The notes: generated by a model from the sequence alone, not told the origin. DNA of 64,000 nucleotides from Mesorhizobium wenxiniae (GCF_002284535.1 NZ_NPKH01000039.1:186001-250000), one strand, 5' to 3'; counted from the first letter of the stretch, positions 54,663 to 63,759 are shown. Made by a program: numbers and translations.

Positions 54663-55435
54663 GCCTCGTCCTCATACAGAGCTTCGGCGAGAAAACCATC
54701 CGGGTCGTTGCAGAAACTGCGCATCATGCGGAAATGATCGGTATCGTGAAAATCGGTCGGGTCGAGGCCGAACCGGCTGATGCGGAACAGCCGCGCGCCG
54801 GGACAGGCCATCAGCAGCGGCGAATGCGTCGCCATGATCACTTGCGCCGTGCCTGATAGATCCATCCGCCGCAGCATCCTGATCAGCTCGATCTGACGCG
54901 TCGGCGACAAAGCGCTTTCGGGCTCGTCGAGGATGTAGATGCCTTGCCGGCGGCAGCGCTCCTCGAAGAAGCGGATGAAGGCCTCGCCATGCGACCAGGA
55001 CAGGAAATCGGGCGGCGCCGCACCAGAATCCAGCGCCGCTTGGTCGAGATAGCGCGCCACGGAGTAAAAAGATTCGGCGCGAAAGAACCAGCCGGCGGTG
55101 ACCTTTGGCAGCCAGTGGCCGCGCAGCGTTGCGGCGAGCGCCGCGCCGCTCTTGTCGATGGCGCGGGAGTGGTCGATGGGCATGTAGCCCTTGCCGCCGC
55201 CGGCTTCATCGTATCCGGCCAGCGCGCCGATCGCCTCGAGCAGCGTCGATTTGCCGGTGCCGTTCTCGCCGACGATGATGGTGATCGGCGTGGTGAATTC
55301 GAGTTCGAAATCGTGGCTGCGGAAGATCGGCAGATTCCAGGGATATTTTTCCCAATCTGCGACACGGCTGGGCTCGATCAGGATGCGCTTGAGATAGGGC
55401 GCATTCAGCCGCGTCAGTTGCTTGCGAGGAGCCAT
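54659..55435 (-). CDS. AAA/SMC-like ATPase
   Basis: A 258-residue stand-alone ATPase with Walker A GENGTGKST, Walker B IYILDEPESAL and the histidine switch MATHSPLL, the arrangement of ABC/OLD-type ATPases (AAA_15/AAA_21). No coiled coil or nuclease domain is seen. Such proteins can be part of defence or DNA-metabolism systems, but here it is coupled to a CoA-binding gene and shows no toxin or nuclease partner. Function is unknown. Confidence 0.83.
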   Translation of the reverse strand: MAPRKQLTRLNAPYLKRILIEPSRVADWEKYPWNLPIFRSHDFELEFTTPITIIVGENGTGKSTLLEAIGALAGYDEAGGGKGYMPIDHSRAIDKSGAALAATLRGHWLPKVTAGWFFRAESFYSVARYLDQAALDSGAAPPDFLSWSHGEAFIRFFEERCRRQGIYILDEPESALSPTRQIELIRMLRRMDLSGTAQVIMATHSPLLMACPGARLFRISRFGLDPTDFHDTDHFRMMRSFCNDPDGFLAEALYEDEA

Positions 55436-55445
55436 GCGGCGGCGG

Positions 55446-55868
55446 TCAGCCCGGCAGCGAGATGTTGCCGTCTTCCGCGATCGGAAAAGCCGGATTGTGC
55501 GCCACTTCCCAGACATGCCCTTCCGTGTCGGCGAAATAGCCATACCAGCCGCCCCAGAAGGCGCGACCGGCCGGTTTGACGATACGACCGCCGGCCTTCT
55601 CGGCCATCGCCAGCATGTGATCGACTTCCGTGTCGGAGCGGGTGTTGTAAGCGAGGTAGATCGCCGACGGCGCCGTGCCGAAGGTGATGCCTGAATCCTC
55701 TTCGGCGCTTTCGCGCGGAAACAGCCCGAGAATGACGCCGCCCATCTGGAAGAAGGCGACGCCATCGGTGATTCCAGCATGGCGGGTCAGGCCCATCGCC
55801 TCGTAGAAGCGTGTGGCGCGCTCCAGATCGTCGACGGCGATGGTGATAATGGAGATGCGAGGCTCCAT
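55446..55868 (-). CDS. VOC-family (glyoxalase/bleomycin-resistance fold) protein
   Basis: A 140-residue protein with two beta-alpha-beta-beta-beta units: ISIITIAVDDLERATRFYEA at the start and FADTEGHVWEVAHNP near the end, the usual VOC metal site with His and Glu. Substrate is unknown. ATG 55868 follows GGAGGAATAGAC, so the first ATG six codons upstream is not used. It continues the minus-strand gene row. Confidence 0.88.
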   Translation of the reverse strand: MEPRISIITIAVDDLERATRFYEAMGLTRHAGITDGVAFFQMGGVILGLFPRESAEEDSGITFGTAPSAIYLAYNTRSDTEVDHMLAMAEKAGGRIVKPAGRAFWGGWYGYFADTEGHVWEVAHNPAFPIAEDGNISLPG

Positions 55869-55870
55869 GT

Positions 55871-56692
55871 CTATTCCTCCGTCCATTCCGGCTTGCGTTT
55901 GCCGATGAAGGCGCCGATGCCCTCTTCCGCGTCGCGCGCCAGCATGTTGTCGACCATGACGCGGCCGGTATAGGCATAGGCCTCGGCAAGCCCCATCTCG
56001 GCCTGCGCGTAGAAGGCTTCCTTGCCGGTCTTCACGACCAAAGATGATTTGGCGGCAATGGTTTGCGCGTATTTGGTGACAATCTGATTCAGATATTCGC
56101 GCGGCACGACCCGGTTGACGAGGCCGAATTCCTTGGCCGTTGCAGCATCGATCGTCTCGCCGGTCAAAAGCATCTCCATAGCGTGCTTTCGCGAGACATT
56201 GCGCGACAGCGCCACCATCGGCGTCGAGCAGAACAGGCCGATATTCACGCCGGGCGTGCAGAAGGTCGCCTCATGCGAGGCGATCGCCAGATCACAGCTC
56301 GCGACCAGTTGCGCCCCCGCGGCCGTCGCCAGACCATCGACCTCGGCGATCACTGGCCTGGGATGGCGCACGATCGCCTGCATCAGTGCCGCGCAAGCGG
56401 TAAACGTCTCCTCGAAGAACGCCTTGCCGCGGTCGGGATCGCCACGGTGCGCGGTCATTTCCTTGAGATCGTGGCCGGCGCAGAACACCTTTCCGGCGGC
56501 CGCCAGGATGATGACGCGGACGGATCTGTCTGATTTCGCGCGGTCGAGTTCCGCCGTCAGCGCTGCCATGACCGCCAGCGACAGGGCATTGGCCGGCGGA
56601 TTGGCGAGCGTGAGGCGCAGGACGCCCTTGTCCAGCCTCGCGACGACAGGACCTTCGGCAACAGCCGGCTTGATCGCGACGATTTCAGCCAT
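55871..56692 (-). CDS. Enoyl-CoA hydratase/isomerase family protein
   Basis: A 273-residue crotonase-fold enzyme. The oxyanion-hole segments are seen in FCAGHDLKEM and DGLATAAGAQLVASCDLAIA. Members hydrate or isomerise enoyl-CoA esters. The second catalytic glutamate site (near TPGVNIGLFCSTP) lacks the usual acidic residue, so a different reaction is possible. ATG 56692 has GGAGA close before it. It is immediately followed by the VOC gene. Confidence 0.9.
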   Translation of the reverse strand: MAEIVAIKPAVAEGPVVARLDKGVLRLTLANPPANALSLAVMAALTAELDRAKSDRSVRVIILAAAGKVFCAGHDLKEMTAHRGDPDRGKAFFEETFTACAALMQAIVRHPRPVIAEVDGLATAAGAQLVASCDLAIASHEATFCTPGVNIGLFCSTPMVALSRNVSRKHAMEMLLTGETIDAATAKEFGLVNRVVPREYLNQIVTKYAQTIAAKSSLVVKTGKEAFYAQAEMGLAEAYAYTGRVMVDNMLARDAEEGIGAFIGKRKPEWTEE

Positions 56693-56862
56693 TTCTCCAA
56701 CCTCTTCATCGGCCAGCGGCATCGCATGCGCGGGCCATGGAACACAAGAACTAGCACGCTGCCGATTGAAGAACAGTCGTCAGACGTGTTTTCTCATGAG
56801 CAACAAATGGCCCAGCCGCCTTATTCGGCAAGCCGAGATCAGCACCATCAAGGAGGAACATA

Positions 56863-57327
56863 ATGGCCGAGCAGAGCAACCTCAAACCGATGCTAACCGC
56901 GGCCGAAGTCAATGCCTTGATGGAAAGCGTCTATCCCCAGCTCAACAACCAGTTCACCTTCTACGAGGCGATCGACGTGTTTCCGGGCGGCTGCACGGTG
57001 CGGCTGAATGCCGGCGAGCGGCATTTGCGCCCTGGCGGAACGGTGTCGGGCTCGTCGCTGTTCACACTGGCCGACATAGGCGGCTATGTCTGCGTGCTTT
57101 CGCATGCCGGGCCCGATGCGCTTTCTGTCACCACCAATCTCAATATCAATTTTGTCCGCAAGGCCGAGGCCGGGCCGATCGACGGCCATTGCCGCATCCT
57201 GAAGCTGGGCAAGAGCCTGATGGTGTTCGATATCGACATCGTCGCCGGACCGGACGGACACACAGTGGCGCACGCCACGGGAACCTATTCGATCCCGCCG
57301 AGGAAGAGCTTTCAATCGCAAGCCTGA
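56863..57327 (+). CDS. PaaI-type hotdog thioesterase
   Basis: A 154-residue hotdog-fold protein. The block VRLNAGERHLRPGGTVSGSS contains HLRPGGTVSG, the active-site turn of the PaaI/YigI group, followed by LFTLADIGGYV and TTNLNINFVRKA. It should hydrolyse acyl-CoA thioesters. AAGGAGG lies six bases before ATG 56863. It is divergent from the enoyl-CoA hydratase gene, with 170 bases between. Confidence 0.88.
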   Translation: MAEQSNLKPMLTAAEVNALMESVYPQLNNQFTFYEAIDVFPGGCTVRLNAGERHLRPGGTVSGSSLFTLADIGGYVCVLSHAGPDALSVTTNLNINFVRKAEAGPIDGHCRILKLGKSLMVFDIDIVAGPDGHTVAHATGTYSIPPRKSFQSQA

Positions 57328-57340
57328 TTTGCCGGCGAAT

Positions 57341-57395
57341 ACGTTTTGCGCTCGTTCCAGGCGAACCCAACGGAACGAAACGTCCGACAAAACGT
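57341..57395. promoter_or_regulatory. Nested inverted repeats before the LysE gene
   Basis: An outer pair ACGTTTTG (57341-57348) / CAAAACGT (57388-57395) encloses an inner pair TCGTTCC (57352-57358) / GGAACGA (57372-57378), so the leader could fold into one long interrupted stem. It may be an operator or RNA control element. Confidence 0.5.
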
Positions 57396-57423
57396 TCGCA
57401 GCACCAATCAGACCCGCAAAAAC

Positions 57424-58074
57424 ATGCCCGAACTTCCCAACTATCTGGCGTTCCTGGTCGCAGTGCTTGGCTATCAGCTGTCCGGCCCCGGACCAGACAT
57501 GCTTCTGGTGATCAGCCGCGGTATCGGACAGGGCCGGCGGGCGGCACTGGCAACGGCGACCGGCTGCGTTTTCGCAGGCGTGATCCAGATTCCGTTGCTG
57601 GCAATCGGACTTGCCTCGCTAATCACGTCCTCGTCTATCGCGTATGGCCTGCTGCAAGTGCTCGGAGCGGCGTACCTCATTGCAATCGGGACAAAGTTCT
57701 TGCTCGTGCGCAACGAAGCGGAAACAAACAGCATCGTCGCGGCCAAGGAGGGAGGCCTGGCGGGCGCCTTTCGGCAAGGCATGATCTGCAATCTGACCAA
57801 CCCTACCGCACTCGTTTTCATGCTCGCAGTGCTGCCGCAGTTCGTCCATGCCTCCACAGGATCGTCGGCGATGCAGTTTATCGTACTCGGGACCACCATG
57901 AAGGCTACGGGCCTTCTGGTCCTGGGGGCTGTAGCCTTGGCCTCAGGTGCGGTCGGCGCCTGGCTGGCACGCAACTCCGGTTTTCTTGTCTGGCAAGAAC
58001 GCCTGGCCGGTGCGATCATGATCGCCGTCGGCATCAAACTGCTGCTGGCCGCAATTATTCCGGGCCGGCGCTAA
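57424..58074 (+). CDS. LysE/RhtB-family amino-acid exporter
   Basis: A 216-residue inner-membrane exporter with five or six membrane helices. Marks are GPGPDMLLVISRGIGQGRRA near the start, where RhtB proteins carry GPxxxxV, and CNLTNPTALVFMLAVLPQF. Substrate is probably an amino acid or similar metabolite. ATG 57424 is the family start; the frame is open upstream through the inverted repeats. Confidence 0.9.
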   Translation: MPELPNYLAFLVAVLGYQLSGPGPDMLLVISRGIGQGRRAALATATGCVFAGVIQIPLLAIGLASLITSSSIAYGLLQVLGAAYLIAIGTKFLLVRNEAETNSIVAAKEGGLAGAFRQGMICNLTNPTALVFMLAVLPQFVHASTGSSAMQFIVLGTTMKATGLLVLGAVALASGAVGAWLARNSGFLVWQERLAGAIMIAVGIKLLLAAIIPGRR

Positions 58075-58095
58075 ACCAAGTTTGATGGATTCGAA

Positions 58096-58115
58096 TGAGG
58101 TATAATAATACCTCA
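58096..58115. promoter_or_regulatory. Perfect palindrome between LysE and rplM
   Basis: TGAGGTAT-AATA-ATACCTCA is a perfect eight-pair inverted repeat 21 bases after the lysE stop. It contains TATAAT, and it lacks a U-run, so an operator or a symmetrical regulator site is as likely as a terminator. Confidence 0.5.
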
Positions 58116-58170
58116 GCTACAACCTGTTGATTTTACACAATAATCCTTTTAGGATGGCGGGAAAAGCAGC

Positions 58171-58199
58171 TTGACTGCATAACTCTCCTCCCCTATAAG
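58171..58199 (+). promoter_or_regulatory. Promoter of the rplM-rpsI operon
   Basis: TTGACT at 58171-58176 and TATAAG at 58194-58199 are 17 bases apart. The leader is about 130 bases and includes GCGGCCCGCAAGGCCGC and GGCGGCGGGC, which could form alternative hairpins for feedback control. Confidence 0.65.
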
Positions 58200-58337
58200 C
58201 CTTCACGAAGCAGCGGCCCGCAAGGCCGCCGTTTTGTTATTGGCGGCGGGCAAGCGCTCACGGTCAATCCAAGCAACAAGAAACGCCTTTCCTCGTCGTT
58301 CGTCGATGGGCAAGGTCCGAACCGAAAGCAACAATTC

Positions 58338-58802
58338 ATGGCAACCTTTTCGCAGAAGCCTGCGGATGTGGTGAAGAAGTGGGTGCTGATCGACGCCGAG
58401 GGTCTCGTCGTCGGCCGTCTCGCCACTGTCATCGCCAATCATCTTCGCGGCAAACACAAGCCCACCTTCACCCCGCATGTCGACGACGGCGACAACGTCA
58501 TCGTCATCAATGCCGACAAGGTGGTGTTCACCGGCAAGAAATTCACCGACAAGGTCTATTACTGGCACACCGGCCATCCCGGCGGCATCAAGGAGCGCAC
58601 CGCGCGGCAGCTGCTCGAGGGCCGTTTTCCCGAGCGTGTCGTCGAGAAGGCCGTCGAACGCATGATCCCGCGTGGCCCGCTCGGCCGTCGCCAGATGAAG
58701 AATCTCCGCGTCTATGCAGGCACGGAACATCCGCATGTCGCCCAGCAGCCCGTCACGCTCGACGTGGCCAAGCTGAACGCCAAGAACAAGAAGGTTTCGT
58801 AA
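58338..58802 (+). CDS. rplM: 50S ribosomal protein L13
   Basis: A 154-residue L13, a early-assembling large-subunit protein. Text [20 protein letters not shown] and [20 protein letters not shown] and the [21 protein letters not shown] block are the family signature. One base separates its stop from the rpsI start. Its high third-position GC fits a highly expressed gene. Confidence 0.98.
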   Translation: MATFSQKPADVVKKWVLIDAEGLVVGRLATVIANHLRGKHKPTFTPHVDDGDNVIVINADKVVFTGKKFTDKVYYWHTGHPGGIKERTARQLLEGRFPERVVEKAVERMIPRGPLGRRQMKNLRVYAGTEHPHVAQQPVTLDVAKLNAKNKKVS

Positions 58803-58803
58803 A

Positions 58804-59286
58804 ATGGCTGAGCTTTCCTCGCTCGCAGAACTCGGAACTGCCACCGGCAACACCAACACGCAGCCGGCTGCACCCGTCCATGTCCAGAAGCTCGACAAGT
58901 CGGGCCGCGCCTATGCCACCGGCAAGCGCAAGAACGCCATCGCGCGCGTCTGGGTGAAGCCCGGCTCCGGCAAGATCGTCGTCAACGACAAGGTGTTCGC
59001 CGAATATTTCGCGCGTCCGGTCCTGCAGATGATCCTTAACCAGCCGATCATCGCCGCCAACCGCGCCGGCCAGTACGACATCGTCGCCACGGTCATCGGC
59101 GGCGGGCTTTCCGGCCAGGCCGGTGCCGTGCGCCACGGCATCTCCAAGGCGCTGACCTATTACGAGCCGGCGCTGCGCGCCGTGCTCAAGAAGGGCGGCT
59201 TCCTGACCCGCGACAGCCGCGTCGTCGAGCGCAAGAAGTACGGCAAGGCGAAGGCCCGCCGCTCCTTCCAGTTCTCCAAGCGCTAA
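58804..59286 (+). CDS. rpsI: 30S ribosomal protein S9
   Basis: A 160-residue S9 whose C-terminal [17 protein letters not shown] tail reaches the ribosomal P site. The first 35 residues ([20 protein letters not shown]) are an alphaproteobacterial extension. [20 protein letters not shown] is the family start signature. Cotranscribed with rplM. Confidence 0.98.
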   Translation: MAELSSLAELGTATGNTNTQPAAPVHVQKLDKSGRAYATGKRKNAIARVWVKPGSGKIVVNDKVFAEYFARPVLQMILNQPIIAANRAGQYDIVATVIGGGLSGQAGAVRHGISKALTYYEPALRAVLKKGGFLTRDSRVVERKKYGKAKARRSFQFSKR

Positions 59287-59306
59287 GCTCTACGCAGCCG
59301 CATAGG

Positions 59307-60266
59307 TCAAAGGCCGCCTTCGGGTGGCCTTTTTCTTTGTGCCGACTTCGCTGAATGTCGGGATCGATCGGCCGATGCCTTGATGAAGTCGATAAACGCG
59401 CGCAGTGGAGCCGGCACGAGACGCCGGCCGGGATAATAAAGGAACGGCCCCGAGAAGCTCTGCCACCAGGGTTCGAGGACGGGTTCGAGCACACCGCTTT
59501 CGAAATGCGGGCGAAGCCAGTCCTCGAAGAGGCTGACAATGCCGGTACCGGCAATGGCTGCATCGACGGCGAGATCGGCCGCCCCGCCCAGGGTCACGAG
59601 AAGCGGCCCCGCCGGATCGACCTGCACCACCTCGCCGTCTCGCTCGAATTCCCAAAGCGGCATCGCGCCGCTGGCGAATCGGCCGCGCAGGCAGGCGTGG
59701 CCGAGAAGATCGCGCGGGTGCTCAGGCCGGCCTTGGCGATCAAGGTAGGCGGGGCTGGCAGCGGTGGCGAAGCGCTGCACGCGCGGCCCGATCGGCACCG
59801 CGATCATGTCTTGTTCCAGCCGCTCATCGTAACGGATCCCGGCATCGCACCCCGCCGCCAACACATCGACAAAACTCTCCTCGGCGATCACCTCCAGCCG
59901 GATGCCGGGATAGGCGGCGAGGAACCGCGGAACAATGCCGGGCAGCACCAGCCGCGCCGCGCTGACCGGCACATTAAGCCGCAACGTACCTGCCGGCCGG
60001 TCGCGGAAGCCGTTCACAACGTCAAGTGCTGCCTCGACCTCGGTTAAGGCTGGACCGAGCCGGGCCAGCAAGCTCGCACCCGCTTCTGTCAGGACGACGC
60101 TGCGGGTCGTCCTGTTGAGCAGCCTGACATCGAGCTGCGTCTCGAGCCGGCGCACCGCCTCGCTCAAGCCCGACGCGCTGCCGCCGTTCGCGCGGGCGCC
60201 ATCGCGAAAACCCTTGGCCCGCGCCACGGCCACGAAGGCGTTCAGGTCTCCGAGATCGATCTTCAT
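59307..60266 (-). CDS. LysR-type transcriptional regulator
   Basis: A 319-residue LysR regulator with an N-terminal winged helix (LNAFVAVARAKGFRDGARAN, SASGLSEAVRRLETQLDVRL, LNRTTRSVVLTEAG) and the periplasmic-binding-like effector domain. It is divergent from an aldo/keto reductase 96 bases away, the classical LysR arrangement, so it likely controls that gene. ATG 60266 is the standard start. Its last codons fall inside the rpsI terminator. Confidence 0.92.
   Translation of the reverse strand: MKIDLGDLNAFVAVARAKGFRDGARANGGSASGLSEAVRRLETQLDVRLLNRTTRSVVLTEAGASLLARLGPALTEVEAALDVVNGFRDRPAGTLRLNVPVSAARLVLPGIVPRFLAAYPGIRLEVIAEESFVDVLAAGCDAGIRYDERLEQDMIAVPIGPRVQRFATAASPAYLDRQGRPEHPRDLLGHACLRGRFASGAMPLWEFERDGEVVQVDPAGPLLVTLGGAADLAVDAAIAGTGIVSLFEDWLRPHFESGVLEPVLEPWWQSFSGPFLYYPGRRLVPAPLRAFIDFIKASADRSRHSAKSAQRKRPPEGGL
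59309..59334 (+). terminator. Terminator of rplM-rpsI
   Basis: AAGGCCGCC-TTCG-GGTGGCCTTTTTC: an eight-pair stem with a stable TTCG loop and a T-run, 22 bases after the rpsI stop. The same bases encode the end of the LysR gene on the other strand. Confidence 0.9.
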
Positions 60267-60361
60267 TGTTCGATATTCCGTACAGCCCGTGCGGAATGTA
60301 GCCAATTATCGTAAGATCGGACAGCGCCTATCTCAGCGTCATCTTTGAACGGAGATAGACT

Positions 60362-61234
60362 ATGTCCAGCATCGACTTTTCCGGCACGTTCACTCTCGGC
60401 GACCGCACCGTGAAGCGGCTCGGCTACGGCGCCATGCAGCTCGCAGGACCCGGCGTCTTTGGTCCGCCTGGAGATCACGACGCAGCCTTGGACGTGCTGC
60501 GCGAGGCCATTGCGCGCGGGGTGAACCACATCGACACCAGCGACTTCTACGGCCCGCACGTCACCAATCTGCTGATCCGCGAGGCGCTCGCGCCCTATTC
60601 CGACGATCTGACGATCGTCACCAAGATCGGTGCGCGTCGCGGCACGGATGGCTCGTGGCTCCCCGCCTTCTCGTCCGAAGCGCTGACCCAGGCGGTGCAC
60701 GACAATCTGCGCAATCTCGGGCTCGATGTGCTGGACGTGGTCAATCTCAGGATCATGTTCGACGCGCATGGGCCCGCCGAAGGATCGATCGAGGCGCCGC
60801 TCACTGTGCTGGCCGAGCTGCAGCGACGCGGTTTTGTGCGCCACATCGGGCTAAGCAATGTCACGTCAGCACAGATCGAAGAGGCGCGACGGATCGCCGA
60901 GATCGTCTGCGTGCAGAACCAATACAATCTGGCGCACAGGGGCGACGATGCCTTGATCGACAAACTCGCCCGCGACGGCATCGCCTATGTGCCGTTCTTT
61001 CCACTCGGCGGCTTCAACCCGCTGCAGTCGTCTACCCTATCCGGCGTCGCTCAGCGCCTCGGCGCCACACCGATGCAGGTCGCGCTCGCCTGGCTACTCG
61101 GTCGCGCGCCCAATATCCTGCTCATTCCCGGCACCTCATCGGTCGCACATCTCATTGAGAACCTTGCCGCAGCCGAACTCGATCTGCCGGAGGATGCCGC
61201 CAGGGAATTGGACGGAGTAGCGATGGCCGCCTGA
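60362..61234 (+). CDS. Aldo/keto reductase
   Basis: A 290-residue AKR. The catalytic aspartate and tyrosine are in HIDTSDFYGPH and the lysine in IVTKIGARRG; the usual catalytic histidine position reads VVNLRIMFD, so it seems replaced (R or N in the VDLVQxH site), which could weaken reductase activity. NADP-binding end is LLIPGTSSVAHLIEN. ATG 60362 follows GGAGATAGACT. The divergent LysR probably controls it. Confidence 0.9.
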   Translation: MSSIDFSGTFTLGDRTVKRLGYGAMQLAGPGVFGPPGDHDAALDVLREAIARGVNHIDTSDFYGPHVTNLLIREALAPYSDDLTIVTKIGARRGTDGSWLPAFSSEALTQAVHDNLRNLGLDVLDVVNLRIMFDAHGPAEGSIEAPLTVLAELQRRGFVRHIGLSNVTSAQIEEARRIAEIVCVQNQYNLAHRGDDALIDKLARDGIAYVPFFPLGGFNPLQSSTLSGVAQRLGATPMQVALAWLLGRAPNILLIPGTSSVAHLIENLAAAELDLPEDAARELDGVAMAA

Positions 61235-61289
61235 CAGCGGGCTGGCGACCATCCAGGGAAGCGGCTCCCTTGCCCCGCTCCGATCCAGT

Positions 61290-62348
61290 CTAGTTGATGC
61301 TTGCGGTGTTCGCCGGCTCCGCCGGCCGCGTCTCATCAGAATAAGGCACTCGGTAGCCGTTCGCTGCCAGCCAGTCGATCGCCGCTTTCGGCTCGTCGGT
61401 CTGGATGATGGTGGCGCCGCGCTCGGCCCAGAAGCCGTACGTCTCGCGCGGTAGACTGGCGAGCACCGCCAACTCGTCGCCGCGACCGCCGGCAAGGAAG
61501 CCGCCCGGCTTATTGACGATAGCGTAGGTATTGGCCCAGATGTGCCAGTCGCCCCTTATCGCCGCCGCGCGCATACGGGGGCTGAACAGCGGACCGCCAG
61601 TGTCGGTCAGCGTCTCCGATCCCGCGCGCCAGTTGATCATCTCGACCGCGCGCGGCGAAAAGATCCCGCTGACTTTCTCGGCGAAACCGGCGTCGCGAAC
61701 CGCGTCATCGGCGATAATCGGCATGAACTGGAAACCACTGCCGATCGCGCCCATGGCGGCTTTGACAGTGGTGATTCTGGCCGGATTCCACAGGTTCTCC
61801 TTGACGATCACCTGTTCGGCCATGCCCAGATCGCGCGCGACCGCGATCATGCCGGCCAGGCTGTCGACATCGAGCTTGTTGTCGATGTTGATGAGTATCC
61901 TGTCCTTGGTCGCCATCAGCATTTCGCGCAGCGTCGAAACCGGCTCATCGGTGACAGCGCCGGTGCCTTCGATCACCAGTCTGCAGGTTTTGAGCTCGGC
62001 CAGCGTGCGCTTGATCACCTCGCCATTGCAATTCGTCGTGCGGTCGAGCCAGCTGTCATGCATGACGACGAACTGGCCATCCTTCGAGCGCCTGACGTCG
62101 ACCTCGACGATTTCGGCACCCAGCGCGATCGATGCCTCGACGGCGGCGATCGAGTTCTCCGCATAGAGCGTCTTGCGGGCCTGCATACTGCCGGCGCGGT
62201 GTGCCGCCACCATGACATGGTCGCGCCACTGGTTGGCGTGTTCGAAACGGTCGAGAATTTGTCTGGCGCGTGTTTCGCCTGCCGATGCCGCGCCTGTGAA
62301 GAGCACCGAGGCGGCGGCAAGCAGAAGGTTCAGCCAGGTCGTTCGCAT
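61290..62348 (-). CDS. Secreted glycerophosphodiester phosphodiesterase
   Basis: A 352-residue periplasmic enzyme: signal peptide up to about residue 23 (TGAASAG), then a GDPD TIM barrel with AAHRAG, ENSIAAVEASIALGAEIVEV, and VDVRRSKDGQFVVMHD including the catalytic histidines and metal acids. It cleaves glycerophosphodiesters to glycerol-3-phosphate and an alcohol, helping phosphate and phospholipid turnover. It stands alone on the minus strand. Confidence 0.92.
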   Translation of the reverse strand: MRTTWLNLLLAAASVLFTGAASAGETRARQILDRFEHANQWRDHVMVAAHRAGSMQARKTLYAENSIAAVEASIALGAEIVEVDVRRSKDGQFVVMHDSWLDRTTNCNGEVIKRTLAELKTCRLVIEGTGAVTDEPVSTLREMLMATKDRILINIDNKLDVDSLAGMIAVARDLGMAEQVIVKENLWNPARITTVKAAMGAIGSGFQFMPIIADDAVRDAGFAEKVSGIFSPRAVEMINWRAGSETLTDTGGPLFSPRMRAAAIRGDWHIWANTYAIVNKPGGFLAGGRGDELAVLASLPRETYGFWAERGATIIQTDEPKAAIDWLAANGYRVPYSDETRPAEPANTASIN

Positions 62349-62751
62349 GAGAATCGCTCCGTACCGGATGCAAACCGGTTAAGCGACACACGTGACAGCC
62401 TGGTGAACGAAGCCGGCTTCGCAAATGCCGGACGTCCGGGTCAATGCCGGCTGAAGCGGCCGTTCTGAAACCTCGAACCGGCAATCAGCAGGTCGCCGGC
62501 AATCAGCTTGCCGAGATGCTTGGCGCGCCCATATCTGTTCCGCTCCGCGGCCGACACCATCCCGTGCGGAGGCGGCTATCTACTTACGGTTGCATTCATG
62601 CTTACCTAAGCAATTTCCGGGTTGGCCATGCGGGCTCACCTGACAAGCAAGAATTTGTGACCGGGCTCGAATGGCCCAGGCCTCGGAAGGGGTCGCATTT
62701 CTGAGAATTTTATCCAATAAGGTTGCGCCTCGACGCACAGGAGATCGCTTC
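62349..62751. other. Divergent intergenic region
   Basis: About 400 bases between the phosphodiesterase and the ureohydrolase. It carries both promoters; a weak hairpin AACGAAGCCGGCTTCG lies near 62406. I see no gene or known RNA. Confidence 0.45.
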
Positions 62752-63759
62752 ATGCCGAACAGCAACATCGACCACGCCTTCACCGCCCGGGCCAGGACGG
62801 GTGCGTCCTTCGAGCCGACCTATGCCGGCGCGCTGTCGTTCATGCGACGCAAATACACGAAGGACGTGAAGGGCGCGGACGCGGTGGTGTGGGGCATCCC
62901 CTTCGACGCCGCCGTGACCAACCGGCCGGGCGCGCGCTTCGGGCCGCAGGCGATTCGCCGCGCCTCGACCATCCTCGACAACGATCCGCAGTATCCGTTT
63001 TCGCGCGATCTGTTCGAATATCTCGCCGTGGTCGACTATGGCGATTGCCTGCTCGACAGCGGCAATCACCAGAAGACTCCCGGGACGATCGAGCGCGAGG
63101 CAGCAAAGATCCTGAAATCCGGCGCCTTCCTGCTATCGCTCGGCGGCGACCATTTCGTCACCTGGCCGCTGCTCAAGGCGCATGCCGCCGTCCACGGCCC
63201 ACTTGCCCTCGTGCAGTTCGACGCCCACCAGGACACTTGGCCGGACGACGGCAAGCGCATCGACCACGGCTCCTTCGTCGGCCGTGCGGTCAAGGAGGGC
63301 ATTGTCGACCCCGACCGTTCGATCCAGATCGGCATCCGCACCCATGCGCCCGAAACCTTCGGCCTCAAGATCCTGTACGGCCACGAAGTTGAGGAAATGC
63401 GCGCGTCCGATATCGCTTATGCCATCGTCGATCGTACCGGCGGCAAAAAAGCCTACGTCACCTTCGATATCGATTGCCTGGACCCGGCCTTCGCGCCCGG
63501 CACCGGCACCCCGGTCGCCGGCGGGCCGTCCTCGGCAAAAATCCTGTCGGTGCTGCGCCAGATCAATCAGGTCGATATCGTCGGCGCCGATGTCGTGGAG
63601 GTTGCGCCGGCCTATGATCACGCCGATATAACGGCAATTGCCGGGTCGACAGTCGCCATGCACTATCTCGGGCTCCTGGCGGAACGAAAGGCTCGACTCG
63701 AAGAGCTGAACAGCGGCAATCACGTCGTCGCCGCATTGAATCAGGCAAGCGGCATATAA
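62752..63759 (+). CDS. speB: Agmatinase-family ureohydrolase
   Basis: A 335-residue arginase/agmatinase fold enzyme with the dimanganese ligands in SLGGDHFVTW, FDAHQDTW and TFDIDCLDPAFAPGTGTP. The set is that of agmatinase, which gives putrescine and urea, though guanidino-acid hydrolases share it. ATG 62752 follows AGGAGATCGCTTC. It runs toward argC, 30 bases on. Confidence 0.9.
   Translation: MPNSNIDHAFTARARTGASFEPTYAGALSFMRRKYTKDVKGADAVVWGIPFDAAVTNRPGARFGPQAIRRASTILDNDPQYPFSRDLFEYLAVVDYGDCLLDSGNHQKTPGTIEREAAKILKSGAFLLSLGGDHFVTWPLLKAHAAVHGPLALVQFDAHQDTWPDDGKRIDHGSFVGRAVKEGIVDPDRSIQIGIRTHAPETFGLKILYGHEVEEMRASDIAYAIVDRTGGKKAYVTFDIDCLDPAFAPGTGTPVAGGPSSAKILSVLRQINQVDIVGADVVEVAPAYDHADITAIAGSTVAMHYLGLLAERKARLEELNSGNHVVAALNQASGI

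Noticed and set aside
54659-55435. A defence system built on the AAA ATPase
   Set aside because: No nuclease, toxin or reverse-transcriptase partner; neighbours are metabolic genes coupled to it.
56115-58085. A 656-codon plus-strand frame through the enoyl-CoA hydratase, thioesterase and LysE region
   Set aside because: It overlaps three recognised genes in other frames and has no family text.
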